A stretch of DNA of 64,000 nucleotides from Pogona vitticeps. Taxonomy: Eukaryota; Chordata; Lepidosauria; Squamata; Agamidae. This document shows, one piece after another, positions 43,255 to 54,999 of the stretch; within the stretch, counting starts at the first letter, position 1; each line of letters opens with the position of its first letter. Position numbers and translations under genes: made by a program. The stretch spans positions 23,624,747-23,688,746 of the forward strand of contig NC_135794.1 of assembly GCF_051106095.1 (NCBI RefSeq), written 5' to 3'. A model generated the notes under the pieces. The model ran no database searches. It was not told the DNA's origin and saw only the letters and a program-made list of their open reading frames with translations.

Positions 43255-43677
43255 TACTTGATAATCAAATTTCTCTGAGCAGTGAGTTTCTAAAACCAAG
43301 TTACAAGTAACATACTTGCCTGTAACTATTTATTTGGGGGTGATGCGCAACATGATTAGTACTTTCAAAGTTAACTTTTTATGTATGTTAGTTAAGAGTA
43401 ATGAATAACACCTAGTTGCTTTCTGTGACTTTTAAAGGGATTCAGCCTTCATGCAATTCTTTTATGAATCCTACAGGGCAAGGCCAGTTCTTGGGGGGGG
43501 GGGGTTGGCATTTTTTTAACAAATATTTCCAAAATGTAATATCAGAATTGGACACTAGAGGGAAGCACAGAATATCCTCCAGTATTTTAGTAGCTTGTTA
43601 AGTACACACCCATTACTTGGATAATCAGAGCAACAATATCTCTAATGTATTCTCGAAGGCTTTCACGGCTGGTATCT

Positions 43678-43875
43678 GATGGTTGTTGTGGGTTTTTCGG
43701 GCTCTTTGGCCATGTTCTGAAGGTTGTTCTTCCTGATGTTTCACCAGTCTCTGTGGCCGGCATCTAGTTCTGACTCCTGTCCTCTGAAGATGCCGGCCAC
43801 AGGGACTGGCGAAACATCAGGAAGAACAACCCTCAGAACACGGCCAAAGAGCTCGAAAAACCCACAACAACCATC
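43678..43875. repeat. 87-bp foldback (inverted repeat) element
   Basis: Arms 43678-43764 and 43789-43875 are near-perfect reverse complements (five mismatches by eye) around a 24-base loop. Just left is 'attctcgaaggctttcacgg', a block I associate with a common dispersed repeat of reptiles. A single-arm relative is at 21856-21920. The family name is unresolved. Confidence 0.85.
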
Positions 43876-44999
43876 AATAACCCTAATGTCTACCTGACTG
43901 CTAAGAGGTAATGGGTAATGTAATGAGTTCCTTTTAATGCAATACTCTGAGTGCTGATTTACAGCTGAAGCAGGACAAGAGTGACTAAAGACAGCAAATC
44001 GTAATATCAAGGTAAAACCAGAAGTATAATACTAGCGTCCTTTTGAATTTCTATTAGCCACTTCGAGGACGATTCATCAAAGAGTATCAATGGAATATCA
44101 GTACTGATATGACTGGTGCTTTACCTGAGCTAGTGAATTTTTGTCCAAAGCGATTTGATAAGCCCTACCCCACTTCCAACCATTAAAAAGGTTAAAAGCC
44201 CTCAAGAAAGACGTGCAAATTATTATCCATCTACATGATGGAATCGGGTGCAAGGAAATCTCCCTTGGGTGACACCTGATTGAAGTCGGAGGATGATGTG
44301 CTCCCAGCTTGTCTTTTGGAGCCCTCATCTTGCGAGGATGATCAATGGCAAAGGATCTCCCTGGGAACACAGTGTCAAGAGTTCTTAATTGCCTTTACAA
44401 CTCCAGGCAAATCTCCGAAAGCTGAGCGGATGCAACGCCAAGGAAAAGTTTGGAAATCAAAGTTTCTTCTCTCTCTCTTTTTTTTTTTTTTTAAAAACTG
44501 CCCTGCTTTGTAAAAGTCTGACTGAAGAGTGGAGTGGAGGGGGGGGGGGAGAGAAATATTTGAAATTGTGTTGGCTCTCTCCCCCCCCCCTCCCCATCAT
44601 AAAGGCATATCTGAGCCAGAATAATGCACCTATTCTCATTTTGACAGGGCGTTTCCAGGTGACGACATGCAGAGGAATATTCTGGCAATGCAGCTTAAAA
44701 GTGGAGAGGGTTCTGTGTGGTAGCTAGATGGTGATGACCACCACGGCTTTGGACCACTTTCCCAGATATCTGTGGGAGAGTCCCAGTTACGGCTTGAAAC
44801 CAATTCAGTACCTGGAAAAATCTAAATGTAGTGGCCAGCAGCCTCCTCACCCCTCTAGCTGAGACGGTGACCAGGTGCCAGCTTCATCAGCTCAATTTTC
44901 CTCTCGCTCTCTTCTTTGGCTTTGTTCTTCTTGCTTGCAAAAGAGTTTTAGGGAATCCAAATGTTTGCACAGAGTATTTCATGGGCTTCAAGTAGACTT

Positions 45000-45415
45000 A
45001 TTTGTTTGCTTATGTATTTGTTGCATTTATGCCCCATCTTCCTGTAGCAGAGTTACGGTCTCTTCTCCATTTATCCTCACGGCCGTCCTACATGGAGGAT
45101 CAGGAAGACAAGAAGAAAGGATTTTGAGACAGCATGATCCAGGGGACATCCTGCCCATCCACTGAGGGGATGGCTGGTATCCTGCCCAAGCCATTACCAA
45201 GGGACCACGTGCAGAACCTGCGAAGGAAGACAAGACGCCTTGGAAATCTTTGCATGTTGCATCGAGCAGGGGTGTTGGGATTTGAGAGACAAAAAGTCCC
45301 CCCAATCCATCACTGGACTTTACATCTCAATGAGGACTAGAATCCTGGCTCGCCCAAGCTTCTGCTGAGTACCCTAAACTATTGCACCACAGACTCTCTG
45401 TGGGATGGTTGACCC
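45000..45415 (-). mobile_element. MIR-like (CORE) tRNA SINE, minus strand
   Basis: Left side 'ttgttgcatttatgccccat' and 'ctccatttatcctcacggcc' is the complement of the SINE 3' part. The right end 'taaactattgcaccacagac' is the complement of an A-box head. Diverged but in the expected order and length of about 400 bp. Confidence 0.6.
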
Positions 45416-47914
45416 AGTAAAAGCATTATCCCAGCCAGCATGTTGAAATTTGGCTCTCCGAGAATTCTCAACAGCTATCTTACCAAACCACAATTTCCAG
45501 AGTGAAGACAGAGGCACGTCACAGTTAATGCAGAATAAAATCCAATTTAAGGTGATTTTGTTGGTATATCTTGGCAATTTGGCTTGTGCCATGAGCGTTC
45601 ACTGCAGATCTAGCTTCAGCAGAGGCATAAAACGGCATGCTTGCAGGCGTGGTTCGGTTTGGAAAAGAAAGGCATGCGTTGAAAGTAATCATCTTACCAA
45701 AGTTTTTTGGCCCGGTCATTTAGATGGTTCCTGTAGATCTTTTCTCTTCTGTTTCTTCTTCCAAACATAAAGTTCCCATTTTCTTTCTCTCTCCTCTGTC
45801 AAAAAAAGTCAGAGGTTTACAAGCTTCAAGTGCTGGCATTGGCATTCAAAAAGCCAGAGGCAGGTTCAAAATTAATCAGCGCAGACAATTTAGCCTGCGT
45901 TCCAAATCAGACGTCATTTGATTCATGCCATTGAAAGGATTAATAATTTGATTCTGGCAATTAATAAACTCAATGCAGGAGAGGGAAGGTATGGCTTAAT
46001 TACCAAGTGGGAAAGTTTCAAGATTTGGGGGGGGGGGGTCAAAAGCGTCCAAGTGAAACAGGGGAACCTACCTTCAGAAAGAGCATTGGTGCAGAAATAA
46101 CAAACTTAACAATATGAGAGAATGACTATCCGTCAGTCCATGGAGCCAGTGGGGCTCTACAGGGGATGGGTGATGGCAGATGATTTCTTAGTCCCCATGA
46201 ATCCAATGTTTCGGTGGTGTGACTCTAGGTCTTTGCTCCAAATGTGCTGCTTTGACCAGCTGGACGCTAAAGGGCAAAGCATTCATTACAGGAATCCCCA
46301 AACAACCATAGCAACTAAGGGAAGGTTCCAGCTGAGTATACACTTAGAAGAATATTCCCTGCCTGCAGAGAACTAGCAGCTCAGGGAGAAAAGTCAGATC
46401 ACAAGCCGTTTCCCTCCTTTGCTAGCTTCATGTGCAAGGTTAGTGGGTCGGTTGATGGGTGGTTGGTTTGCTCTGGTGGGATGGTCCAATGGTTAAGTTC
46501 CCGCCTGCAGCCAGAGATGGAGGAGTGCAAAACAGGTTCCTCCTGGCCCTTGCAAACACCCTGCCAGAAAGTCCCCAGGCTTTTAGAGACGGACAATCCC
46601 TCCACCAGCCCAATGCCAATTTACCAGCTGGGCGAGATTTGTCATTCCAGTCGAAAACAGGAGGCAGCCCTTCTAAGGGAGGTTCCTTAAGCGGCTACCG
46701 GGGATCTCAGGCGGTGAGATGACCCTCAGGGATATTAAGGTTCTGCACACAGAAAGGTTACTCAAGCTGCAAATTGGAACCACCCTATTTAAAAAAAACA
46801 CATACACCGTGCCTCTACGGGGCTGGGCTTGTCCCTCACCAAGGGGGCATCGCCCTCCCACAGAAGTGGCTCAACGTGGCAGCACGGAAAATGCCACATT
46901 CTCAACATGCCCGCAGAAACGCAGGAAGGAAAAGAACCTCGTGGGTCTGGCCACGTATTGTCTGCTTCCCCCCAATGAACTAATGCCATCCCTCAAATTC
47001 TGCCTCTGAGAAGGGGGCTTCTCTGGAGCACCCCAGACAGAAGGGAAAAGGGTCCCGCTCGCTCCCAACCTCGGCGACACAGTTGTCGTTGGGTTCCACA
47101 GCACCCGTCATATCAAATCCTGAGGTTGAACTCTGAGGGTCTGTGGTTTGAACTTCCTCTGTGGGCGAGTTTTCACGTGCATCTCCCCCCAAGCTACAGA
47201 TCCCTCTCCGGCACAGAAATTTAAATCCTACCACCACCAAACCTCAGGGAGAGATAAATCCTATAAAATCCCAGGATGGACCCGTGGCTGGGGAGGTGGG
47301 ATGAGCTGTGTAGTAGAGATACTTCGCGGCCCCCTGCATGTGTAACATGCAGTTCCCTACAGGGTCCTCCATGGACCATCCTTGGCCTGTTACCCATAGC
47401 CCGGCTTATCCAATAGCCTCCCGCCCCTCCTGGCTTCCTGCAGTGCCTTATAGGAAACCGGAGCATGAATGCTAAGTGGGAAGAAGCCTGGGAAAAAGAA
47501 GAAACTCTGGCGTACGAGTTTCTGTATCAACAACTAATATTCTGTGGCTTAATTATCGATTGACTCATGCTCCTTCGGGATATAATGCAAATCTGTGCTG
47601 CGCACCGGGCGGCATTCCGAACAGAGCGTCTCGTCACCCCCAAAGGTGTGGCAGCTTCTCAAAGCAAGCAAGAATCTCCAAGGCCCCACGGTTGAGCAAT
47701 CCCAAGGACAAAAGTGGGTGATCCGAGCTTTCGTTGGTCCTCGTGCAGCCGTTGCTGGCTGTTGATTTGGGATCCCGTTTATGGGATCGGTTTGGTTTCC
47801 TTTGTTCCGTTTTGAACAGTGGAGTGTTCCCAAACACCGTGGCCTAGTGGTTAGAGCAGGAATGGGCTTTTACATCTTTACATCTCTGCCCACTGGAGCT
47901 CCTGTGGGCAATGA

Positions 47915-48290
47915 TGCTGCTGTTACGTGCTGTTAAGTTGCCTCTGACTCACGGCGACCTCATGAATGAGCCATCTCCAAAATGTCCTGTCCTCAACAAC
48001 CCTGCTCAGCTTTTGTAGTCCCAAACTTGTGGCTTCCTTTAGAGAATCAATCCATGTCATGTTAGATCTTCCTCTTTTCCTGTTGGCTTCAACTTTTCCT
48101 AGCGTTATTGTCTATTCCAGCGAGTCCTGCCTTCCCATCACGTGCCCAAAGAAGGAGAGCATCCATTTCACCATTCTTGCCTCTAGGGATAGTTCAGGCT
48201 TGATTTGATCTAGGACGCCTTTGTTCATCCGTCTGGCAGTCCAGAGTGTTCCCAAAGCTCTCCTCTAGCATCACATTTCAAAAATGACTT
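47915..48290 (-). mobile_element. RTE/BovB-related LINE 3' end
   Basis: 'gttaagttgcctctgactca' 'cggcgacctcatg', 'gtggcttcctttagagaatc' and 'ttgatttgatctaggacgcc' match a recurrent reptilian LINE end. Its minus strand encodes an RTE-like C-terminus. Same family as 116-300 but more complete. Confidence 0.65.
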
Positions 48291-48647
48291 TGTGTCTTCA
48301 GTATACTGTCTCCACCTTCTCTTTATTTCCATTATGTAGGTGCTCCTCATTAGTCTAATTACAGAACAGCTCTTTGCTAGGAAGTCAGTATCAAGTGGCC
48401 TTCAGCAAAAGTAAGCGCTAGGAAGACGCTGGAACCTAGAAAGACAACAACTCTTAGGATCCCACAGCAGCTCCTTTCTTTAAAGAAAATGCAAGATACC
48501 TTTTTATCCTTCCATATCTTTGATACTCATCCAGCACCGATTAAAAAAAAAAAAACTTTCAGGCACTTTTAAAAAATTAACATAGTACCATTCATTTCTC
48601 TAATCATGTTAATTGATTGCACGTTTTTTTCTCCTCTGCATCTCATG

Positions 48648-48661
48648 ATTTGCATGCAAAT
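48648..48661. promoter_or_regulatory. Palindromic double octamer site
   Basis: ATTTGCATGCAAAT is a perfect 14-bp palindrome made of two overlapping octamer (POU-factor) sites on opposite strands. Homeodomain-type TAAT motifs lie upstream (about 48600-48615). Function is inferred from motif only. Confidence 0.4.
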
Positions 48662-48989
48662 TACAGTACGGACAAGGCTTTGGAGGATCCGTGACAAGGA
48701 GCCTCGACGGAGTCGGAGAAGAGGGAGGCTGGAATCGAATCCTGACTGTTCATCGGGTGCAAGGAAGACCAACCCTGACCTGCTTCTCTCCCTTCTGTCG
48801 CTTCTCTCCAAGCAGCATCATTTTGAGTACAGCCGCTTGGACATCAAGTCCCCACAAGTTCAGTAAGTCTTACTCTTAAGTAATTGCACACAAAATTGGA
48901 GCCTGGATCTCATATTGAGTTTAAATGCGGGGCCATAGGTTTTTGGTGGAATTTTAATTACTGAGAGAAAACGGGGTATCTATATTTGG

Positions 48990-49130
48990 ATGGTGAAAGT
49001 TGTGTATATTTTAACTTTTTTTTTGTAGTGTTGTCCAGTTTTACCTTGGGGAAGAGCACCTCATTTCGTTGCACCCACTTGTGAGCGCAATGACAAATAA
49101 ATTTCTTATGTCTTATGTCTTATGTCTTAT
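48990..49130 (+). mobile_element. LINE-like 3' end with heptanucleotide tail
   Basis: 'cctcatttcgttgcacccac' 'ttgtgagcgcaatgacaaat' 'aaatttcttatg' followed by about four TCTTATG units. The 'cgttgca...caatgacaaataaa' ending with a short tandem tail is typical of L2-like LINE termini. Confidence 0.5.
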
Positions 49131-49344
49131 ATCACCTCGAGAGGAACCCAGCTGCCATTCCCCTCAACAGTTACTCGCTTCAAGCGGGCCTGACCCAAGA
49201 TATTTTGCTGTCTGAGGCAGAGGGATAAACAACCCTCCCCAGTGACCCCCCAGCAAAGGGGTTAACGTATTTTTCCGCGTATAAGACCCCCAACCAATTT
49301 TCTAACCCCAAATTAAGAAATTAAGAGGCTCCTCTCCATCTCAT

Positions 49345-49345
<1 letters not shown>

Positions 49346-49379
<34 letters not shown>
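49346..49379. repeat. (CT)n microsatellite
   Basis: About 17 CT units without interruption. Confidence 0.95.
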
Positions 49380-49382
<3 letters not shown>

Positions 49383-49651
49383 CTCTTCATCTTAGACATA
49401 AATCCCCAGTTCGGGGCCACAGGTGGCTTGGTCGTGACACCCTTCTGACCGGAAAGTGTGCCTGGACAGCTGACCGAGGTTGGCATCTTCATCCCCAAAC
49501 CGTTCCAGAAGGTTACCGAAGCGTGCTGAATGGCAGCGAAGCCTCGCTCCCTAATCAGGGCCCAGCGAGATGTTTCTGATGGCTCTCTCTCCTTCTCTTA
49601 ATCTACTAAAATACTTCCTAATACCTTCCTTCCAGCTAACGGACGATGCAT

Positions 49652-49784
49652 AATTTTCAGGGTTTAAGCTCTTTTATTAAAGCAAAGATCCAAGGGAAGA
49701 ACCTTCAGATAAGCAGGGATGGGAAAGAAGTTTGTTTTGGAAGGCTCTGAAAACACTACCATGACAGATATTTGTTGCAATTAA

Positions 49785-49815
<31 letters not shown>

Positions 49816-50319
49816 CCCCCCCCTAAAAATTGAGGGTTATCATTTCCAAAAAAAAACAGGTGGCAAAATTTGTGACTCTCGTCTGCTGTTGCTGTTGTTC
49901 ATTGGTGACGCGCAGTACTTTGCAGTGTTTCCTAAAATGAAGCAGACAAGTTTCCAGGCCTCAAGGAATTTAAAATTAAGGCTCAATTTTAAGGGCTTAA
50001 GCTCTTTCATTAAAGCAAGATGACAAGGAATGGACCTTGGGATAAGCAGGGACGGAGAAGGAGTTTTCTTTTGAAAGGCTCCGAAAGCACAATCATGACA
50101 GATTTATGTTGCAATTAAACACACACAACCACACCCAAAAGTCCTTAAAATTTTGGGGTTATTATTTCCGACAAGACAAATGGCAAAAATCTGTCACTCT
50201 TGTCTGTTGTTGCGGTTGATGCTGTTCATTGGTAACACACTGTGCTTTGCAGAGTTTCATAAAATAAAGCAGACAAGTTTCCAGGCCTCAAGCAAGTTAA
50301 AATTAGGGCTCAGCTATGG
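49652..50319. repeat. Tandem duplication of a 333-bp segment
   Basis: Unit 1 is about 49652-49984, unit 2 about 49985-50319. Shared blocks in the same order include 'ttgttgcaattaaacacaca', 'gataagcagggacgg', 'agcagacaagtttccaggcc' and 'tcattggt'. Identity by eye is roughly 75-80 percent, so it is not recent. Both units carry a CA-type run at the same place (pure at 49794-49812). Confidence 0.88.
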
Positions 50320-51479
50320 GAAAGTGGTGATGGTGGTGGGGAGAGGGATAGAAATGAGATGGCCCAAGTAATTTTGCTGCCTGAGGCAAAGGACAAGCCA
50401 AGTCCTCTTCTTTTGGGGTGGTAATTGAAAGCCTAGCACACCTGAGAACCATAGGAAGGTTCTGGAAGGCCCTTGTGGCATAGAGGGGTTTGTCCTCCAG
50501 GACGATGGGAATGGCCAGGGTGCTCAGAGGTCACAGCTGATTCAACTACCCCTGCCATCTCCACAATGTGTGCTGCCAGAGGCCTTTGTCACATTGCACT
50601 CCATGGTAGGGCCGGCCCCAGCTGTCCCTGGAGGGGAAAACAGAGGAACACCAGTGTGAGCAAATGGATTTGCAAGACAGGGATACTGTAGTTTAGTCAT
50701 TCCCGGTGGTGGGTGGGGGGGAGGATTTCTAATTTTTTTTCAAGCATCTCTACAATCTCCCTCAAGACAGTTTTAAATGCAAAGAAGCAAGAATTCAAAA
50801 TAGTGCTGCTTAACGCACCTGATAGGTGTAGGCTGATGTCTTCACAAGCCAAGTTCCCCACTCATTTCACGACAGAGGCCTCTGCCTTGACGTACGAATA
50901 ACTTTTTTGCCAGGTGCAAAACTGGAGAAAAACAAGGTCCGTATACAAATTCATGCCCAGTTCTGATCGTTCATAAAGGCTTGTGACAGCTTTAAAAAAA
51001 ATCGAAAGCAGCTCTCTTCATAAAATGCAGAAAGGAGTCTTTGGTGGTGTTTTTTCCCCCTGCCAAAGAGTAACACAGCTAGATAAATCCGCTCTGGAGC
51101 AGGATCGGTCAAGAGTCAAGACACCCATTCTCAGCCTGGTAAGGTTCTTGCCGAGGCCACAAAGAGACATCCAAAATCAAACCAGTTAGGCTTTTTGCCC
51201 TGAGCTGAGAAGTATTCCCCCCCCCATCTCCAAAACAGCAGATATTCGGCAGCCGGGAGCTTTATCCTTTAAGTCCCAAGGGCTGATGGTTTTCCCCACC
51301 TTTCTGCTACAGAGGCTCAGCCACTGAAAGGTCACAGGTGAGATGAGTCTGAGAAGGGGGACTGACTGGTCACACCTGGAGAAAGGACAAAGCAGGCCGT
51401 GTGGCACTTCGGGGGGGGGGGCTCTTCTCTCCTTCCTAGCTGAACAGCCACCAAACACAGGTAGGAGAAACTCCGAGGG

Positions 51480-51567
51480 TTTATAAACCGAGCCGGCCAG
51501 GGGCCAGAGGGTGGCTCGGACACCGGCGAAAGTCCTTCTCCCGATGGCTGGACCCGAGAAGGTGGTG
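51480..51567 (+). promoter_or_regulatory. Candidate TATA promoter and eight-codon first exon
   Basis: TTTATAAA at 51480-51487 is followed by CpG-containing DNA and, 56 bases on, by ATG at 51544 reading MAGPEKVV up to a perfect donor GTGAGT at 51568. Spacing suits transcription start near 51510. Placement matches where BNC1 would begin if mammalian synteny holds, but no downstream exon is in the window and the peptide is too short to identify. Confidence 0.3.
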
Positions 51568-51972
51568 GTGAGTACTTTCCTTGCTTCTAATTGGGATTTT
51601 TCAGCTCAAGGGTATGCTGTGCATTCTTCCTTGCAAAAACTTTAGGAGCTTTCGTTTCTCCCGGTGTAACAGCAGAGAGTGGCTAAATTGTGCCTTTTGT
51701 CTTTTCAGCCTGTCTTGCTTGTTTGCTTGCTTTTTCACCCAAAAGAGGTCCTTTATTGTGCCTTAGAGTTAGGGCACGTTCTCTCTGTACTCTCAGAGGT
51801 TTCTGAGTCCATTTTCAAGCGGTGGCACCAATGATCCCTGCTCTGTCTTCGGGATCGTATTTATATATACATATGGGGCATTTCCGAACACATTTTTGGT
51901 GATGTCTCCTGGATTGCATTCCCTGTGGGGTTATGTCAGCCGCTGGAAAGCCCCAGGACAGAAGAAACTGCA

Positions 51973-51974
<2 letters not shown>

Positions 51975-52008
<34 letters not shown>
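51975..52008. repeat. (CT)n microsatellite
   Basis: About 17 CT units. Confidence 0.95.
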
Positions 52009-52011
<3 letters not shown>

Positions 52012-53678
52012 CTCCAGCAAAGAGAGTTGTCCTGGGGGGGGGGGTGTTGCTTTGATTGCAGATCCTGGAAAGAGGGAGGAACAGATGCTTGGGGAGGTCC
52101 GGGACTGGAGAAAGGGACCCTTTTTGGGGGGAGGACTACAGCTCCCCACCCCGGCTGGAACACCAGGCCAGAGAAAGCCACTTCCCCAGAAGCCTGGGGC
52201 AAATTCCTCCAAAATAAAAGAGAAGAAGAAGATCCATCAATGAAAGACATGGCATTTCACATTTTAACAGGGAGGGGAGCCAGAAAGAGGGCGGTGCAAG
52301 GGAGGGTGGCCCTGTTCCTTTATCAGTTCTGGGGTTTTGCCAGTGCCAATGAAGACACCCTCTCTTGAGCGCCAGGCCAGCCTGCCGGGGAGGGAGAAAC
52401 CGCTCCACCAAATTGCAGCCTCTCTGTGTGTGTTTGTGTGACAAATGCAGGTGGGCAGCTTTAGTTCCACTTCCACTGATTTTTTTTTCCCCTGCCAATA
52501 CAATAGACCCCAAAGGTGCTGTGTATTCAAAGCTCATGCCAACGGGGGGCGGGGGGGGAATGATATTTTAGTCAAGTGGATACGGCTCTGTTTGATCCTG
52601 TTTTAAGGGTTTCCCCTCCTTTCTTTTGCTTTCTTTTCACCCTGGATTTCACATTTCATGTTCTCTCTTTGAGAACTTTCCTAGAAACTCAAAAGCAAAC
52701 CAACACTGTGTCTTTTCACACACAAAAACCAGCCCTACTTACCTCCAGAAGAAAAGCTTGCTCTAATGGCACACTTTCACTGGCTCTGTGCTTTGGTGGA
52801 TGACTCTCCTGGCCACTTCGAAGGGTTGTTGTCTTCCATTAGAGCAGAAGAGATTACAGACTTGATGGCAATAGCCATCTATAGCTACAAACCCCCTTCC
52901 GGTCCTCAGAAACAAACCTAAAGTTGACCTTTGCCTAAGTCAGCTGGAGATCTGAAGGCCAAAACATCTGGAGAAGCAAGATGGCCTAGACATTTCTAAG
53001 GTTGAATGGACTAGCGTTCTAAATGCTGTGAGGTTCTGGCCTGTCCGCATTTTTTTCCATGACAAGAGAGGAAAACGCTGATGGGAGTGGAGAGAGACAA
53101 GCGGTCCGTGCCGTGCCAGGTCGTTTATCTGCAGGCGAGGGGTGATCACCTTTGGACAGACAGTTTGTTCTTTAGGGTGCAACAGCTGCTTAAGTCATTT
53201 GACATCAACTGAGAGCATTATACACAGAGTGCATCACAAACCACACAACATATTACCTGTTCATAGGGAGGCACTTCTAGCATCTGGAGGAAGGGTGAAA
53301 CCTCTGCCCTTCTCTCACTGCAGACTAAAGAGTGGTGAATATGGGAATAAAAAAAGAAACATTTGGTAATGTTCTATATCACCAAACACACGGGGACCGC
53401 CAGGTCTGTATGGTGAATATGTGGAAACTGGGTATCCTGCCTTATCTCCTGAAGGAATTTTTTTTGCTAAACACATTATGTTCTGGAAGGAAGCCCAGCC
53501 TGGCACAGCTATCAAAGCTTCTGGCTACAGCCAGCAAAAGACAGAATTTACTGATCCCGCATCAGAGTATAACTTTGTGATCTGAAATAACCAGTGGTTG
53601 ATTACTTTAAAAAGAGAAGCAACGGGCACTGCTTGTGGCACATCCAGCAGGCATTGCTCTACATTTTTCAAGCACTGT

Positions 53679-54018
53679 GGCGCTGTGGGCTAAACCGCAG
53701 AAGCCTGTGCTGCAGGGTCAGAAGACCAAGCAGTCGTAAGATCGAATCCACGCGACGGAGTGAGTGCCCGTCGCTTGTCCCAGCTCCCGCCAACCTAGCG
53801 GTTCGAAAGCATGCAAATGCGAGTAGATAAATAGGTACCATCTCGGTGGGAAGGTAAACAGCGTTCCATGTCTAAATCACACTGGCCATGTGACCATGGA
53901 AAGATTGTCTTCGGACAAACGCTGGCTCTATGGCTTGGAAACGGGGATGAGCGCCACCCCCTAGAGTCGGACACGACTGGACAAAAATTGTCAAGGGGAA
54001 CCTTTACCTTTACCTTTA
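53679..54018 (+). mobile_element. Sauria-type SINE, full length
   Basis: 'ggcgctgtgggctaaaccgc' (A box), 'taagatcgaatccacgcgac' (B box), 'gccaacctagcggttcgaaa', then 'agagtcggacacgactggac' and ACCTTT tail units. Closely similar to the copy at 41021. Confidence 0.93.
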
Positions 54019-54580
54019 GAACCCATTCTGTTCCAAGGAAGCCCAGCCCCGTTACCAAAGGGATAAAGGAGGCAGGGGTCAGAGAATGGGTTTGTTCAGT
54101 TTTACATGACAGTTTACCAACGTCTGTTTGAATCTGGGTTTGACTGCATTTCTGGCACTGCCCTCTTCCGACAGGGTTTCCCCAGAGATACCTTTCTGGC
54201 CAATCCGACTTCTACTGACCAATCAGAAAACCAGGCACGCTTAATGCAAGATACGTCATTGAGGAAAAGGGTGTCTTATGACAAGCAGACGGCTTTAATT
54301 CATTGGAGGAACACTGTTTGTAAAAACATGTTAAGTGTGTTGTCTAGTTTAACCTCTGTATAGAAGGATGCCCCCTACTGAATTTTGCCTGTGTCAGTGG
54401 TAGGGTTTTAAAATCCTGAAAATGCTGCCAAAATTCAGATATGGAAGAAAGCAGAACTGAAAAGTTATGCACCCATAGAAGTAAACAGTGATTATTCAGT
54501 GAAAAAGGATCATTTATGCATGACCTGAGACAGAGGCTCAAATGCTGTTGCTTAGTGTAGTAAGCCATAACTAGAGGAGA

Positions 54581-54642
54581 CCCATTGAATCAGTGGAACT
54601 CACAAAGCAACTAACTAACCAACTCCCCACTGATTCAATGGG
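54581..54642. repeat. 16-bp perfect inverted repeat
   Basis: Arms 54581-54596 (CCCATTGAATCAGTGG) and 54627-54642 are exact reverse complements with a 30-base loop containing ACTA/ACCA short repeats. Probably part of a dispersed repeat. Confidence 0.8.
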
Positions 54643-54859
54643 CCTGCTCTCACAACAGGAATTCAGCCAGCAACAGAAATCCTGGTGGTGGACAAATCCA
54701 GCCAAGGCAGTAAGGCTGAGGGTTATAGCATTAAGGAACTCGTTAGTCAAAGTGGCAAGGCAGGACTTTGCCCAAACTTTGCTGGGCTTCCATTCCCTCC
54801 CACCCAAGTCATCATGGCCAACCGTGAAGGATGAATAAAGAGGAACTGTATTCGAACCA

Positions 54860-54998
54860 CATCGGTTTAATTCTCCGTCTGTGGAGCCAAAGGTTGGGAG
54901 TTCAATTCTCCCCCTCCCCCCCCCCCCACGGTGCCTCCCTGATGGGGACCGGACTTCATGATCCGCGGAATCCCTTCCAACTCTGCTGTTCTGAGATG
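54860..54998 (+). mobile_element. SINE with CR1-like 3' end
   Basis: 'gagccaaaggttgggagttc' 'aattctcc' (B-box-like), a C-run, then 'catgatccgcggaatccctt' 'ccaactctgctgttctgag'. Same family as 25045. Confidence 0.75.
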
Positions 54999-54999
54999 A

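Noticed and set aside
46470-46560. tRNA gene near 'gatggtccaatggttaag'
   Set aside because: An A-box-like word is present, but no properly spaced B box, no cloverleaf arms and no terminator; at best a worn SINE head.
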